Of a stretch of DNA of 64,000 nt, positions 1 through 13,223 are shown one piece after another. The DNA is taken from assembly GCA_949752745.1 (NCBI GenBank), contig OX457033.1, forward strand, positions 13,986,970 through 14,050,969, read 5' to 3'. How positions within the stretch are numbered: the first letter of the stretch is position 1; every line of letters begins with the position of its first letter. Under the pieces are notes generated by a model. The model worked only from the letters and a program-made list of their open reading frames with translations, did not search any database and was not told the DNA's origin. The position numbers and the translations under genes are program-made. The stretch is from Protula sp. h YS-2021. Its lineage: Eukaryota; Annelida; Polychaeta; Sabellida; Serpulidae.

Positions 1-198
1 GTATTTTGCAGATACGGCCATGGTTACTATGATATTTTTTGCCTTTACCGTGGTTATACTGCAGTTTCGTGTTTGTACTTGGAAACTAATATTTACATGT
101 AAATATACATTTATGCAGGCATAATATGCAACATTTTGGTGACATATGCCGTTATAATGCTATGCAATATGTCGACACATTTTGTCGCTGACGTATTG

Positions 199-300
<102 letters not shown>

Positions 301-1560
301 CGAACAGAATAAAATTACATATTAAGGCAAACTTAAGTTTAAATGAAAGTTGATACATAGGTACTGGTATAGTTACCATTTAAGTCAGGGGTGATATAGT
401 CTCTCACTAATATCACCCCTGACTTAAATACCTGTACCAGCACAAAGTTTTCATGTTGTTTTATGCCAGTTTGGTTTATATTTTGGTATATATTTTATTT
501 AGGCAAGCAATGCAATTTTAATATTTTACTATATAACCTGTAATAAAAGAAAACCAAACAAAATGAAAAAATATTGATTACAATATAGGAAGAAAAGATG
601 CATATAAAAATTCTCACTTTATATCAAATATGTAATGGAGTATTCCAGTTTAAATATTGACTTATTGTCACTCTGGTGACTTTTCGCATTTTTTCGAGTT
701 GTTTCCTGCTACATAGAGTTATATGTGTGTATATTATCTTTGCATCTATTTGTGTAGCTAAAGTATTGCCTAAAATACTAGTTTAATTCGTGAATAAGCC
801 GCAAACCGTCTTTGACCATGTGAATGGATGTGGCCAGATAGAGAGCTCAATCTTTCAACAATATAGAAATTTCAAAAAACAAAATAAAGAAAAGAGAGAT
901 GCTGGTAGAGAAATATCCTAGAAAGACTCTTTTAAAATTATGAAGTGATCTGGTCAAAGCCCATGTTTTCATAAAATCTGGTACTTTGAAATTTCTTCAT
1001 CCAATACTACACGATTTTAGGAAGATCGCTTTCAAAGTAATTGATTTTAGGTTGGAAATAAAAAACCGATTTAGCAAATATATCTTCAAAGTATTGAAAG
1101 TCTTGCTGTTAATTTGTCATGCCAAACCAACTGTTATTGAAGAGAACACGACACGACTGAATCTGTTAAACAGTTAATAGTGGCTTTGGAGTAGATCACT
1201 CAGTGTATATTACCCTATATGGTCGTTCGTTGGTTTCACAGTTAATCCCAAATTGCATAAAAATATATTGCAAAAAATATAATCTCTGGTTATATACGTT
1301 TTAAAAAATAGTATCACATATTTTACAATTTATCTAGTAAACCTAAATATGTTTCACCAGTATTTACTTTTATTTTCTCAAAATAAATAATATCAACAAA
1401 AATCAGCCTCACCATTTTTGAAAATGTACAGGTGAAGTCTGGCAAAAATCTGCAACTCTAATGCTAAACTGCATGAAGTCATAAATTAACCTAATATTTC
1501 AGAGAGTACGCTTCTCAGGAAATACACGAAATAGGAAGATACGCTAAGGCAATGCACAAG

Positions 1561-1717
<157 letters not shown>

Positions 1718-1783
1718 ACAATAAAAATAATAAAAGAATAAAATGAAGCGACAGCATATAGCAAACAATTTAGATTAAGATAC

Positions 1784-1946
1784 CTAATTCTGGAAAATTA
1801 ATATGAGGCTGTTGCTTGAGCCAATTCTTAAGAGCCTTCACGGCAGGCATTCTGTCCGAGGGTATCTCGTTGAGTTCATCCTTGGCTTTCTTCAGTGTGA
1901 CATCATCCAGTGTACACACATATTCTTTACCCATAATCCGATTCAT
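1784..1946 (-). CDS. First coding exon of a CRAL-TRIO family gene (left, divergent copy; partial)
   Basis: The encoded peptide begins MNRIMGKEYVC and continues with a lysine-rich helix and the sequence LKQQPHINFPEL, which is typical of the CRAL-TRIO N-terminal helical domain (Sec14-like, tocopherol-transfer-like and CRALBP-like proteins that carry hydrophobic ligands). It differs at only a few residues from the exon at 8551-8713. The frame ends one base into a codon at a GT donor, the same phase as the other copy. The gene runs leftward and its remaining exons would lie outside the window. The ATG at 1946 is used because the frame further upstream has no other ATG. Whether this copy is functional cannot be judged from one exon. 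Confidence 0.75.
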
Positions 1947-2231
1947 TATTCTACTCACTGTATTGACGTCAGAACTTTACGTTCAAGAAATTTCAATAAC
2001 AAATAGCTTATTGTCGAAGTTAAATATATAAAAATATCGTATTTATTTGATAAATTGAAATCTTAGGATTGTGGATCATTAACTGTTGATGTTTTGTTCC
2101 GTTATTTTGATAGCTTTTGATATGTTTGCCAATTTTTATATAATATAGAATAATTCCTGTTATACTTAAATCAAATGTGTGCTTTTTTCCTTGCACGCCT
2201 TTATATAGATGATTTACAGAGTGAGGAAATA

Positions 2232-2934
2232 CAGTGAAGCCCCGGATATGGACACCGTTTATTATGGTCACTCCAGCATTATGGACCACATTTTTCAGTC
2301 TGTATTAAAACGCCATAGAGTTCCTTTATATCTAGACCCCTCTATTTGGACACCCTTCTATTCAGAATTAGGGACCGTCTTTTTATCCCGTAAGTACTTT
2401 GACACATTTACACATTTCAAACAACTCCTCTCTGTTGTGGACAGTCAAACTGCTGTTTTTGTTTATTATCAACTACCACCAGCTTGTTACACAGTATTTT
2501 TTTCTCTGTTGTTGTCTGTGGGTATTGAGTACATCACATTGAACACAGTGCATGTAAAGACAATGGGGCTTATTATAAAAGATGTGTGCTTAATAGAGAA
2601 GCTTTATACGACTAATCCCTATTGATATGTGCTCCGTCTTTTAAAACGCGTATAAAAGAGCAAGTAATTCATTGTCTTTATACTCATTTAATACGTAAAA
2701 CAAGTTATTTTTGGGATAATAAGTGTGAAATGGAAAGGGAACGAAGTTTTCCTATCTAATTAAGTGAAAATAATCAAAGCCAGTGATGAAGAAAGTGTCA
2801 GAAAAATAGCCAAAGATTTTAGTTGTAGTTGTCAGATAGAACTCAAATTTACAGCACCTCGAAATTAGGGACCCCTCGCCATTAGGGACAAAATTATTCA
2901 GTCACTTTTTGTCTCTAATAGCGGGGTTTCACTG
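2232..2934. mobile_element. pogo/Tigger-like non-autonomous DNA transposon with TA target duplication
   Basis: The ends are inverted (CAGTGAAGCCCCGG at the left, GGGGTTTCACTG at the right) and flanked by TA at 2230-2231 and 2935-2936. The related arm of the inverted duplication has an uninterrupted empty site with a single TA at 8266-8267, which proves the insertion and its borders. The ends resemble pogo/Tc1-type termini. A 138-codon frame crosses it, but no transposase motif is recognisable, so it is treated as non-autonomous. Confidence 0.8.
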
Positions 2935-5494
2935 TACCAGCAACTCTTACACAGCTGACAGACAAGCAATTGCACGTGAAAAGTTCACGGGTCAAACATT
3001 GAATGCTAATCATGTCTAAGTGCGCTGCACGTGTTATATCACAATGCATTTGACATTTAACCATCTTGATAAGAGAACTTTGGCCCATATATGCCCTGAT
3101 ACGAGACAATGGTACGACAAACACACGAATAGTTCAATGAATGTCTGATATCAATATTTGGCCTCTAGAACAAACATGCTCTCTGGTGGAAAACACAGTG
3201 AGTAACGTCAGAAAAAGTCCTGTGACGGTATTTTTAAAATTTTCAGTCCTTCATGGTTAAGACTGGACAGAAGTGACTTTTATGTGCCTTATTTAAAAAA
3301 ATTCGTGAGTAAATTATTTATTGAAATCCTCTTATTGAAGAAATTGACATCAACTGTTTCATTACCTTGGTTAATCAAGAACACTGATTTGGTATACGCC
3401 CCGATCTTTGACACTTTAACAAAGATAAACAACAATACTTAGTTTTTGACATAATTTTTAAATTTTAAACTGAGTATCTTTTTTATTATTTACGTGTCAG
3501 TAGCATTATGTCGAAAACTTTCTTAAATGAGAATTCTTTTGGAGACTATTTATAGGGAATTCAGCACAAAGGCAACTTTAAATATATTATTATATCAACA
3601 AGGAGCTATTTAGAAATAGCCAGTTATATAAGAATGACAGTATTACACAGTATAACACATGCAGTTCGTGTCACAAAATTCTGATGTGCAGTTTGTTGTA
3701 TTTTAAAATAGGGTTCAATCAAATAATACGAAAATCACCAATGGCTGATGAGGAAGGAATAAATAACAACAATAAGAATACTTTATGCACTTTATTTATC
3801 AATTTTTCGATTGAAATAATGTACTGGCTTTAAGTATGTGAATAACAGTCTTATACGAACTTGTTACAATGCGTGTCGATGACTTTTTAAGATGTTCCAC
3901 AAATCATAGTGATAATTTTGAAATAAAGCCTCACCCTCCTTCAATGAAACACGGAGTATTTTCTGAAAGAATCCCTCTCCTTTCTTTTGAAAATGAGTAG
4001 AACTAAATGAACTGCCCCATTTCCTGTCTGAAGGATAAGATCTCGAAATTCTTTCAAATGAATCTTCTACTTAAAATTACCTGCAACAATGGTATTTATA
4101 CATTTTAAGCGTATTTTAAAATTCTCTGCAGACGATGCAAAAATAGACCACAATTTGACAAACAAACACATGTAAAACCAAATACATTTCTATATCTGAA
4201 AATTAAATTTGTGCAAATATTTGGTCTGTATTAATATAATATAATATATAATATCGAAACAGTTTTTGCATTAATATGTTCGAAAAAACTGCAATTTAAA
4301 TAAACATTCACAATATTCCGCTCCATTATAGTAACGACGAGAAATCAACATACATCAAATAAAACGCAAAAACTAGTTACATGACATAATAAAAGAAAAG
4401 GTATTTTTGTTGAATTAATAGTAATGAAAAACCAAAATGACATAGTGGTATAAAAGAATGACTGTATAACTTTTCTCGTAAAACCGATAAATTTTATATT
4501 TCAAAAGCACCTTTAAAGAATAAAAAATCCCATATTCACTTAAATGTACCAACTTGAATGGTTGCAAATATTTTGATTGCTTATTTTAAACATTTGAGCA
4601 ATCGGCACATTTATTAATGCTTCCCTATTTACGCAACGTAATTACGTAATCCATTGACATAAATAGTTGTTTCATTTTTAGATTTTACAATAGCTCACTT
4701 TCGTAAACTATTCACAATCCTCGGGATCTTGAAAAGTGTGTTCTTTTTGGCTTAGGAAAGTCTTGTTCAAATGGAAAGTAACCAAGGAGTAAAGTTTTTG
4801 CTCAACTGTCTATTATATATTAAGTATTAAGTAAGTACTATAGCAATAGTTAGGGCAGCTGTAGTTATATGGCAGATACTTTTCCGGTAAAAACTTACAA
4901 ACTCAGTACAGTGTGAAGCATAGTCCCTTTAAGTCGGTTTACACATTATATATAAATATATATAGTAGGAATGCGTTTTATTACGTCATAATGTTTATTA
5001 TGTCATAATGCATCTTGCTCGTTTCTTTAATAAAACTGCCTATTTACAGTGCTAAGTTACCCTTTTCTTCAATTTCGTGCTAAACGATGTGTAAGCATGT
5101 TGAACAGTTAAGGAAAAAAATACTGGTTACTGTAATATTTTTAAATACAAAATATATGGCGGATTTTAAATAAAAATGACAGTTTTCTCTGGTCTTCTTT
5201 AAGTTGATTTTTCTGCACTTGTATTTATACAAGGTATAAAGTTTAATATCAAATTGAAAGTTTGTTTTCAAGTGTCAACACACAAATTTAATTTTAAACC
5301 AAAGTATATTATATTTGCTATGCCATAAAATCATTCGTTTTTTGTTTGCTGTGTAGTTTCGTAGCGTTTAAACACGCTAAGAATTAAGGAGACCTACTTT
5401 TGGTCTCCCTAAATTTTGGCCTCCCTAATACTGGTTTTTTAGCAAAGACATTTCGAAAGAACAGATAAATGATGAACATACTGGAAGCTACAGC

Positions 5495-5541
<47 letters not shown>

Positions 5542-5542
5542 T

Positions 5543-5606
<64 letters not shown>
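5495..5606. repeat. (GATA)n microsatellite
   Basis: Tandem GATA units with one TTGATA interruption near 5541. Open frames reading repeated Ser-Ile-Tyr-Leu are artefacts of the repeat. Confidence 0.95.
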
Positions 5607-5607
<1 letters not shown>

Positions 5608-5869
5608 CGTCCAAACATATTTAATGCAAATAATGAATGTTGCGCATTGTCGAACATAATGTTTATATTCGATTGCACGGACTTCTCAGCATAGGATTTG
5701 AGTAATCAAATGACCTGAAACTATTCAACAAGCTTTGGCAGGTCACTTTGGCAGTTTGTTTGCTTATAAAATATTAAAGAAAGCTAGAATGAATTGGACA
5801 CTTATTTGCACGTCCAAACATATTTAATGTAGATAATGAATGTTGCGCATTGTCGAACATAGTCTTCAA
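5607..5869. repeat. Pair of about 55-bp direct repeats
   Basis: The sequence beginning CGTCCAAACATATTTAATG occurs at 5607-5664 and again at 5813-5869, about 206 bp apart, with only a few differences. It lies immediately upstream of the orphan CRAL-TRIO exon. Confidence 0.75.
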
Positions 5870-5914
5870 AAAAGAGCACAAGGGAAATATCAACATTGTT
5901 CTCATCTTTTGCAG

Positions 5915-6035
5915 ATCAAGGTCCATGATACACTGGAGAGTTTGTATAAGTTTGTACCCATGAAGATAATCCCAAAAGAATACCTACCTGACGATTATTC
6001 AGGTCCTAGAGCTGGCTCCATAAAGCAAATAACAG
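5915..6035 (+). CDS. Orphan penultimate exon of a CRAL-TRIO paralogue
   Basis: A 121-nt exon preceded by TTTTGCAG and followed by a GT donor. It encodes IKVHDTLESLYKFVP and then a KEYLPDDYSGP stretch, clearly paralogous to the exon at 14139-14259 and with the same length and splice phase. In this family the segment forms the last helix and the 'P.E.LP.EYGG'-like turn that closes the CRAL-TRIO lipid-binding pocket. I see none of the other expected exons upstream. A possible tiny final exon (AG at 6507-6508, then DHFKID and a stop at 6526-6528) is only a suggestion. It is either the remnant of a gene disrupted by the inverted duplication or the 3' end of a gene with very distant exons. Confidence 0.65.
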
Positions 6036-8550
6036 GTATTCTTGAAACATAAAGTTTATCGTTTTTACCTGAAAAGTTATGCAGTCACTCCTTTATGCTA
6101 TGATGCCATTCTGGTTTTTTTATTACTATTAATTTAATTCAAATACCTTGTCTTTTATTGTGTCGTATAACTTATTCCTGTGTTTTATTTGATGTATGTT
6201 GGTTTTCCCCGTTACTATAAAGGATTGGAATATTGTGCATTACAGTTTTTCATAAATTGTAATGCAAAGACTATTTAAGTATTATATATTATATTATATT
6301 ATGTTACATTAACGCAGCCCACATATTTGCACAAATTTTAATTTTATAGATTTAGAAAATGCTTTTCGTTTTTAATGTGTTTGTTTGTCAAATTGTAATC
6401 TATTTTCCACTAAATTTTGTAATCAAAAATTTATTATAGCAGACACTTTTGAATGATTCTTTAGCACTGATAGAATTAACTGGTATTTTATTAATGCGTC
6501 TTTTGCAGACCATTTTAAAATTGATTAACTGAAGATTATTTGATTAAACTGGCAATTTAAAAAAAATACGAGCAGGCAACCAGTCGCGAAACCAGTCATT
6601 CCGGAAATTTAATGTCGACTTAAACAGGCTTTTCAATCAGTCAATCAATCACTCATCCAAGCGGTCAGCAAACACGAACAGTTCTATCAGTGACACAAGG
6701 AGTCATTGGAAAATCACTTTATAATTTGACACAGTCCGTCGTATAAACATTCCTACCGCTTAATGTGGAGAAATGTCGGCTTCAAAATCTGCGTCAACTT
6801 CTGTATTTCTAGGTCCGGAAAGAGAGAGAATCACTAGGTATCATATGTGTTTTCAAAATTATATAGAGAAAGGAGTACTTTTAGTACAAATTTGCTAAAG
6901 GGAGGTTCCATTCAGTACTACTCCTTTCTTTCCAAAATGTACTCCATGTTTCCTCAAAAGAGGGAGGGAGGCATTATATCAAAATTAGCACTCCGCGTTT
7001 AGGGGACGTCTTAAAAGGTCATAGACACGCATAGTAACCAGTTTCAACTAATGTTATTGTATTCATATACTTAAAGCCAGTACATTATTTCAATTGTAAA
7101 ATTGATAAACAAAGTGCAGAAAATATTCTTATTGTTGTTGTTTATTTCATCTTCGTCAGCCATTGGTCGTTTTCGTATTATTTGATTGGACCCTATTTTA
7201 AAATACAACAAACTGCACATCAGAATTTTGTGGCACGAACTGCATGTGTTATACTGTGTAATACTGTCATTCTTATATTACTGGCTATTTCTAAATAGTT
7301 CCTTGTTAATATAGTAATTTATTTAAAGTTGCCTTTGTGTTGAATTGCATATTAAACGAAAGTTTTTGACAAAATGGTACTGACGATTCAATAATGAAAT
7401 AAAAATACACAGCTTAAAATAAAAAAAAAACTGTGTCAAACGGTGAATAGTTTTATTTATCTTGGACAAAGTACCAAGGGTTGGGGCGTATGCCAAATCT
7501 GTTTTCTTGATTAATGAAAGTATGAAACAGCTGATTTCGATTTCCTCACTAAGACAGTATTTTAATAATCAAAACAAGTCATATAATGTATTTACGAAAT
7601 TTCTGCAATGCATTCACATAAAGGCATTTGTATCCCATCGTTACCATGCAGAAGCTTGACAACAGAGTTCTTCATATTTAGTGTGGTAATTGGCAGCATC
7701 ATTCCCTTGGCGCACCCTCTATCAGCTCATCCCTTACTTTCGTGTGTATATTCTTCATGAAGTATTTCTAAGCATTTACAAATACCGTCACAGAAATTTT
7801 TCAGACGCAATTTTGTAACTAAGTAGAAACGTTTTCCTGTCTTTGAGTGTTCACCTGATGAAGTTTTGTGTGGTATTTTCCTTCATCTTTTTTTTACATA
7901 TTTTGAGTAGTAACTGATTGTGTTTTCCACCAGAAACCATGTCTGTTCTAGTAGGGTACATATTGACATCACCCATTCATTGATATATTCGTGTCTACCG
8001 CATGTTTTCTACAAGATTTCATATCTGTTCTAGATTGGTACATATTGACATCAGTCATTCGTTGCAGCGCATATTTATCCTGCCATTTTGTCGTATCAGT
8101 GCATATCGGCCAAAGTCTTCTTATCAAGGGGGTTAAATATCAAATGCCTTGTGATATAACAAGTGCAAAGCACTTAGACATGATTAGCATTTACTGAAGG
8201 CTATATGTCGCAAGAACCTTTCACGCGCCATTGTTTGTCTGTCAGCTGTGTAAGAGTTGCTGGTATTTCATCATTCTGTAAATCGTCTATATCATTGCGT
8301 GGAAGGAACAAAAAGCACACATTTGATTTAAGGACAACAGTGATAATTCTATATAATATATAAATTGGCAAGCATATCGAAACCTTTCAAAATAACGGAA
8401 CAAAACATCAACAGTTACTAATCCATAATTCAAAGATTTCAATTGATCAAATAAATACGATTTTCTTTAATATTTAACTTCAACAACAAGCCATTTGTTA
8501 TTGAAACTTCTTGAACATATAGTACTGACGTCACTACAGTGAGTAAAATA

Positions 8551-8713
8551 ATGAATCGGATTATGGGAAAAGAATATGTATGTACACTGGATGACATCAC
8601 GCTGAAGAAAGCCAAGGATGAACTCAACGAGATACCCTCGGACAGAATGGCTGCCGTGAAGGCTCTGAAGGATTGGCTCAAGCAACAGCCTCATATTAAT
8701 TTTCCGGAATTAG
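8551..8713 (+). CDS. CRAL-TRIO family gene, coding exon 1
   Basis: First exon of a gene that continues to 14768. It encodes MNRIMGKEYVCTLDD and a helical segment ending QQPHINFPEL, matching the CRAL-TRIO N-terminal (CRAL_TRIO_N) region of Sec14-like, alpha-tocopherol-transfer-like and CRALBP-like cytosolic carriers of hydrophobic ligands. ATG at 8551 is the only ATG near the frame start. The exon ends one base into a codon before GTATCT, and that base joins the AT at the start of exon 2 to give Asp, so the splice phase agrees. The ligand cannot be told from sequence. An almost identical exon lies inverted at 1784-1946. Confidence 0.8.
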
Positions 8714-8762
8714 GTATCTTATTTATAATTGATTGTTATACACTGCAGCTTAATAATACTTC

Positions 8763-8764
<2 letters not shown>

Positions 8765-8814
<50 letters not shown>
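8765..8814. repeat. (TA)n microsatellite in intron 1
   Basis: Pure TA run shortly after the exon 1 donor, at the position equivalent to 1561-1717 in the other arm. Confidence 0.9.
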
Positions 8815-8816
<2 letters not shown>

Positions 8817-11159
8817 GGATGTACGGAACTGGGTTAATTCGTGCATTGCCTAAGCGTATCTTGCTATTTCGTGTATTTCCTGAGAAGTGTACTGTCTGAC
8901 ATATTAGGTTAATTTATGTTTTCATGAAATTTAGCTTTACAATTACAGATTTTTGCCAGACTTCATTTGTGCATTTTCTGACAGTTTAGATTGATTTTAG
9001 TTGATATTGTTTATTTAATGAAATAACATTTAAACACTTGTGAAATATATTTAGGTTTATTAGATAAAATTGTAAAATATGTGGTAAAGTTGATGGTATT
9101 TTTTTAAACGTCTCTAACCGGAGTTTATATTTATTGCAATGTATTTTATTGCAATTTTGGATTAACTAATAATTAATACATTCTAGTGATCTACTTCAGA
9201 GCTACTATTAACTGTTTTACAGACTGAGTCGGTGAAACATATTTAGGTTTACTAGATAATTTATAAAATATGTGGTGTAATTGATAGTATTTTTAAAACG
9301 TATATAACCGGAGTTTATATTGATTTACAGACTCTCTTCAATAACAGTTGGTTTGGAATGGCAAATTAACAGCAAGACTTTTAATGCTTTGAAGATTTAT
9401 TTGACAAATCGGTTTTTTATTTGCAACCTAAAAATCTATTACTTTGAAAGCGATCTTCGTGAAGTATTGGATGAACACATTTCAATTTACCAGATTTTAT
9501 TAAAGCATGGGCTTTGATCAAATCACTTCGTAATTCCAAAAGAGTCTTTCTTGGATAGATCTCTACCAGCATCTCTCTTTTACTTTATTTTGTTTTTGAA
9601 ATTTCTTTACTGTTAAAAGATTGAGCTTTCTATCCGGTCATATCCTCTAACACGGTCATAAATGGTTTCAGGCTAATTCACGAATTAAACTAGTATTTTA
9701 GATAATACGCGTATATACATACATACATGAATAGATATATATACATACATATAAAGCTATGCAGGCGGTAATAGCTCCACAAAATGCAAAAGGTCACCAG
9801 AGTGGCAATAAGTCAATATTTAAAGGGAAATGCGGGTATCTCACCTACAATTGACATTTCCTTCAAACTTTCACAGTTTAATGCTTTGAGCGTATACATT
9901 CAAAAATTGAAAAGAAAAAGGGGGGTCACCGATGTTATAAGAGAAAAAAAGACACTGAAAGGTCGCGTACTTTTACTATAGAAACCATTGGAAAAACCCA
10001 AAAATTTCAATCAAAATGCAAAAATCACACATAATCACAATTGACAATTGCCTCATTTTTCCCTGTTTGAATAACATGTCATACGAGATGTTTTAAGCAA
10101 ATAAAAAATATATGTCACCGTATCAATAAAAGAATTACACAATCTTTTTGACAAAAGCTCATTGACTCAATGGGTAAATGACGAAAACAGTGTAATATGA
10201 TTTTAGTGGACAATATATCAACACAGGCCCTTCAAGGAACAAAATATCAATACAGACCATTTCTGGACACGACCCTATTTGTCTTTGAAAAGAAATTTTC
10301 GATCTAGACGGATTAGTAGTTATTTATACTGTGTAAACATGATTCGAACTCAGCGATATTCAATGCAATGCGCATTTCGGTTGCTATATGGCGCAGAGAT
10401 ACCCGCATTTTACTTTAAGCTGGAATACTCCATTACATATTTGATATAAATTGAAAATTTTGACATGTATCTTCTTTCTATATTATAATTAATATATATT
10501 TAGTTCAATTTGTTGGGTTTACTTTTATTGCGGTTTATATTGCAAAATACATAATGCTGGCTTATTAAGAAAATACATGTACATGTAAATGTTTTGATTT
10601 TGAAATTTCCATGCTGTTGAAAGATTTGACCTTCTATCTGGTCGCATCCACTAACATGATCAAAACGGATAGTTTGTTGATGTATTGCATGGCATACAAA
10701 GCGGCAACATGTTACCAAAATTGCCATATTGATGTCTGCATGAATGTATATATGCATATAAAATATAATACATAATAATATAAGTATTAGTTTTTCAAGT
10801 AAAAACACGACACTGCAGTATAACACGGTAAAGGCAACAATATCAAAGCAGCCATGACCATATTTACAAAATATACGTAAATCGTGAAATTCGAGTTGGT
10901 TTAGTGTTAACACAATGCAACATAAATCAATGCGAAAGTTTATTGATCTGCATACGTTTGTTGTTCTTTCATACTTATGTCAGAGAATTTTATTTAAAAT
11001 TACTAAAACGAAAGTGCGATTAATGCTTATGAATGTTTCTAATGTAGTATTTTTATGCATTGAATTCATCAAGTGACAAATTTTAATTATAGATAATCAT
11101 GCATATGTAATATTTGTATCTTTTATTCAATGGAGATAATTGGAAATGTGTGATGGTTG

Positions 11160-11280
11160 TTATATTGAATGCTAATGCTATTTCGAATATGGAATACAGA
11201 AAATTGGAAAAATGCGGTGTTTCTAAGAGGCACTAAATTTAGTCAGTTAATATGTGATGGTTCTAATATGGAACATAAAT
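11160..11280 (+). pseudogene. Degenerate duplicate of the start of CRAL-TRIO exon 2
   Basis: About 100 bp immediately upstream of exon 2 repeats its acceptor and first part: an ACAG, then GTTTCTAAGAGG and AATTTAGTCAG-like sequence. The frame is broken and there is no donor, so it is a decayed partial tandem copy within the intron. Confidence 0.6.
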
Positions 11281-11303
11281 GATGTTTCTAACATTGAATG
11301 CAG

Positions 11304-11463
11304 ATGACTGGGAATATGTAATGTTTCTAAGAGGTGCCAAGTTTAGTCAACTGCGAGCCCGAGAAATGATAGAAGGAAACGTGGCTATCAGAGCCAGTGC
11401 ACCCGAGTGGTTCAATGATATAGACACCCATGATCGAAAAATAGTATCAGTTCTACGTGATGG
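11304..11463 (+). CDS. CRAL-TRIO family gene, coding exon 2
   Basis: Bounded by ATGCAG and GTAAGC. It encodes DDWEYVMFLRGAKFSQLRAR and then a region with PEWF, the hallmark of the end of the CRAL-TRIO N-terminal domain (usual pattern 'D..LLRFLRARKF...A'). The Asp codon is split with exon 1. The exon ends two bases into a Gly codon. The next exon in the family (the 'G....P..D..GR' strand) should start with one base completing Gly and end in phase 0. I could not find it with confidence between 11464 and 12904. Confidence 0.8.
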
Positions 11464-12904
11464 GTAAGCTACTTTGTAAGACATCATTTTAAACAAATGT
11501 TTGGATGATTCTTGACACCTACCAGAGAAAATGGGAATAATGGATAAACACTTGTAATATAACTCTCAAAAGTCTTTCGAATGAAGTTACAGCCTCTGTG
11601 AGTCGTTAAAGACACAGATCACTGAAGATAAAGAATCATCAAACTCATACAAAGCAAAAATTTAAGAGAACTTCTTCAAAATGCCACTCTGAGTCTTTAA
11701 AGAGAAAGTTACAATTCTTATGATTTTGCTCATCTCAAGGAATTTCCAGCTACCTTTCAGCTGACACCACAGAAGACGTTCCAATTGCAAAAATATATAT
11801 ATATCAAAACATTTCAACGAAAACGCTTATATTTTCCCAATACTGCTGCACATTCTAGCGATTTTCCAAGTAGAAGCAGCTACTCAGTTTTGTACTTTGC
11901 TTTTATCAAAAGTATCAAAACATTCCAACTTTAGGACTCACTTAATACACGAGTTTTGCCAATATTTCCATCAAGTTATATAGAATTGCGAGAAAATTAA
12001 CATCCGGCGAGACACTAAAATCCCACAAAAATCCCAGAATAATTTTAAGATATTTTCAATGAAATCCCAAAAGCAGATACTTTTTTGTTTAAAAGATCAA
12101 TTTTCCAAATTTTTAGTGGGTCGCCGAAAAAGTAATACGTAGGAATAGACATGTCAGACATCTGTGTCCAAACTAACAGTTATAAAAAAAGAGAGGGTTT
12201 AGGTACAATTATTAAAACTGTTTATGGCATGTATTCTACTGATTAGCGAATTACTGAAAAGTAATAGCCAGATAGGATCTCGTGTCCCTTTCTGTCATCT
12301 ACAATTTTAAAATGTTGCAACTATAGCCAATATAACTATAAATTTTGTAGAAAGTGACAAAGCAGCAAGGTGGCGTGTAAGGATCTCTGCCTCAAATCAA
12401 AATTTAAACAGTTTTCATTAAACCTTTAAAAGCACATACGATACATTTTTTTAAACGGTCAATATTTCCGTCACCTTTTGCTGAATAGAAATTGAGCCTA
12501 ATAAGACAATGTTTTGCTTTCAAAATTTGAATTCATAATACATGATAGAACGATTTTGGAACGTTGCACTAAAAACTGCTTCTTTAGAACCATGCAATCA
12601 CTAGTCTTTGTTCTGAATATTCTGGCCTTTAAATATGTAGGTACGCCACACCGTTACCTGGCAGGACAAAAGAAGGCTGTCAAGTCCTGCTTTATAGACT
12701 GGGTTGGTTTGTGACTTTAATTTTACTTTTGAAGTTGTTATCTAAATTCTTAATGACGAGAAGGATTACTTGTCTCTATTTCCAACTTTATTTAAAACGA
12801 ATTTGTATAAATTTGCTTAGAACTCAGTACTAGTTTTTAACAATACGGATTAATAATTTACCTATCTAAAATGTACGCTTATAGTACATTAACAACACTT
12901 GCAG

Positions 12905-13027
12905 ACGGTGAATTGCATGTATTTATTAGGAAGCCTTGACGCTGATTTAAAGAGGTATTCACACAATGACGTAGTAAGGGCTGCGATGTGTGCCGGTACC
13001 TATATTTCTTGCAGTGAACACACACAG
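12905..13027 (+). CDS. CRAL-TRIO family gene, internal exon (start of lipid-binding domain)
   Basis: Exactly 41 codons, phase 0 at both ends, between TTGCAG and GTAATT. It encodes TVNCMYLLGSLDADL, then KRYSHNDVVRAAM and EHTQ. This corresponds to the family segment where a conserved 'R...D....' strand is followed by 'Y..DDV.RA' and a helix leading to 'TQV.G'. Phase, length and order fit the neighbouring exons. Confidence 0.8.
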
Positions 13028-13223
13028 GTAATTCCTTACATCATTAAATCTTACAGTACCCGGATAGACATGTGCAAGCGTATAGCTGTTGTTAGCCTGT
13101 GCAGCAAAATCACAATGCTATAGTGCACAAAAATAGGTCTCTATATTTTATTTCTTTGTTACCTGGAGCGGTTATCTTACTGGTTGCTGTTATTTGTGCA
13201 TGTCTTTCACTGCTTTATCGCAG

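Larger units (their letters stand above)
4516..5912. other. Spacer between the inverted arms; no gene seen
   Basis: AT-rich sequence between the arms. It holds the GATA microsatellite and a short direct repeat annotated separately. I see no splice-bounded coding exon before 5915. Confidence 0.5.
6040..10876. repeat. Right arm of the large imperfect inverted duplication
   Basis: Reverse-complement partner of 1-4515 (anchors given there). The inner edge falls within a few bases of the donor of the exon at 5915-6035. The arm contains the empty site of the pogo-like element and the first exon of the CRAL-TRIO gene. Confidence 0.85.

Noticed and set aside
2209..2625. 138-codon plus-strand frame
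   Set aside because: Lies mostly inside the pogo-like element, has no transposase motif and is absent from the other palindrome arm.
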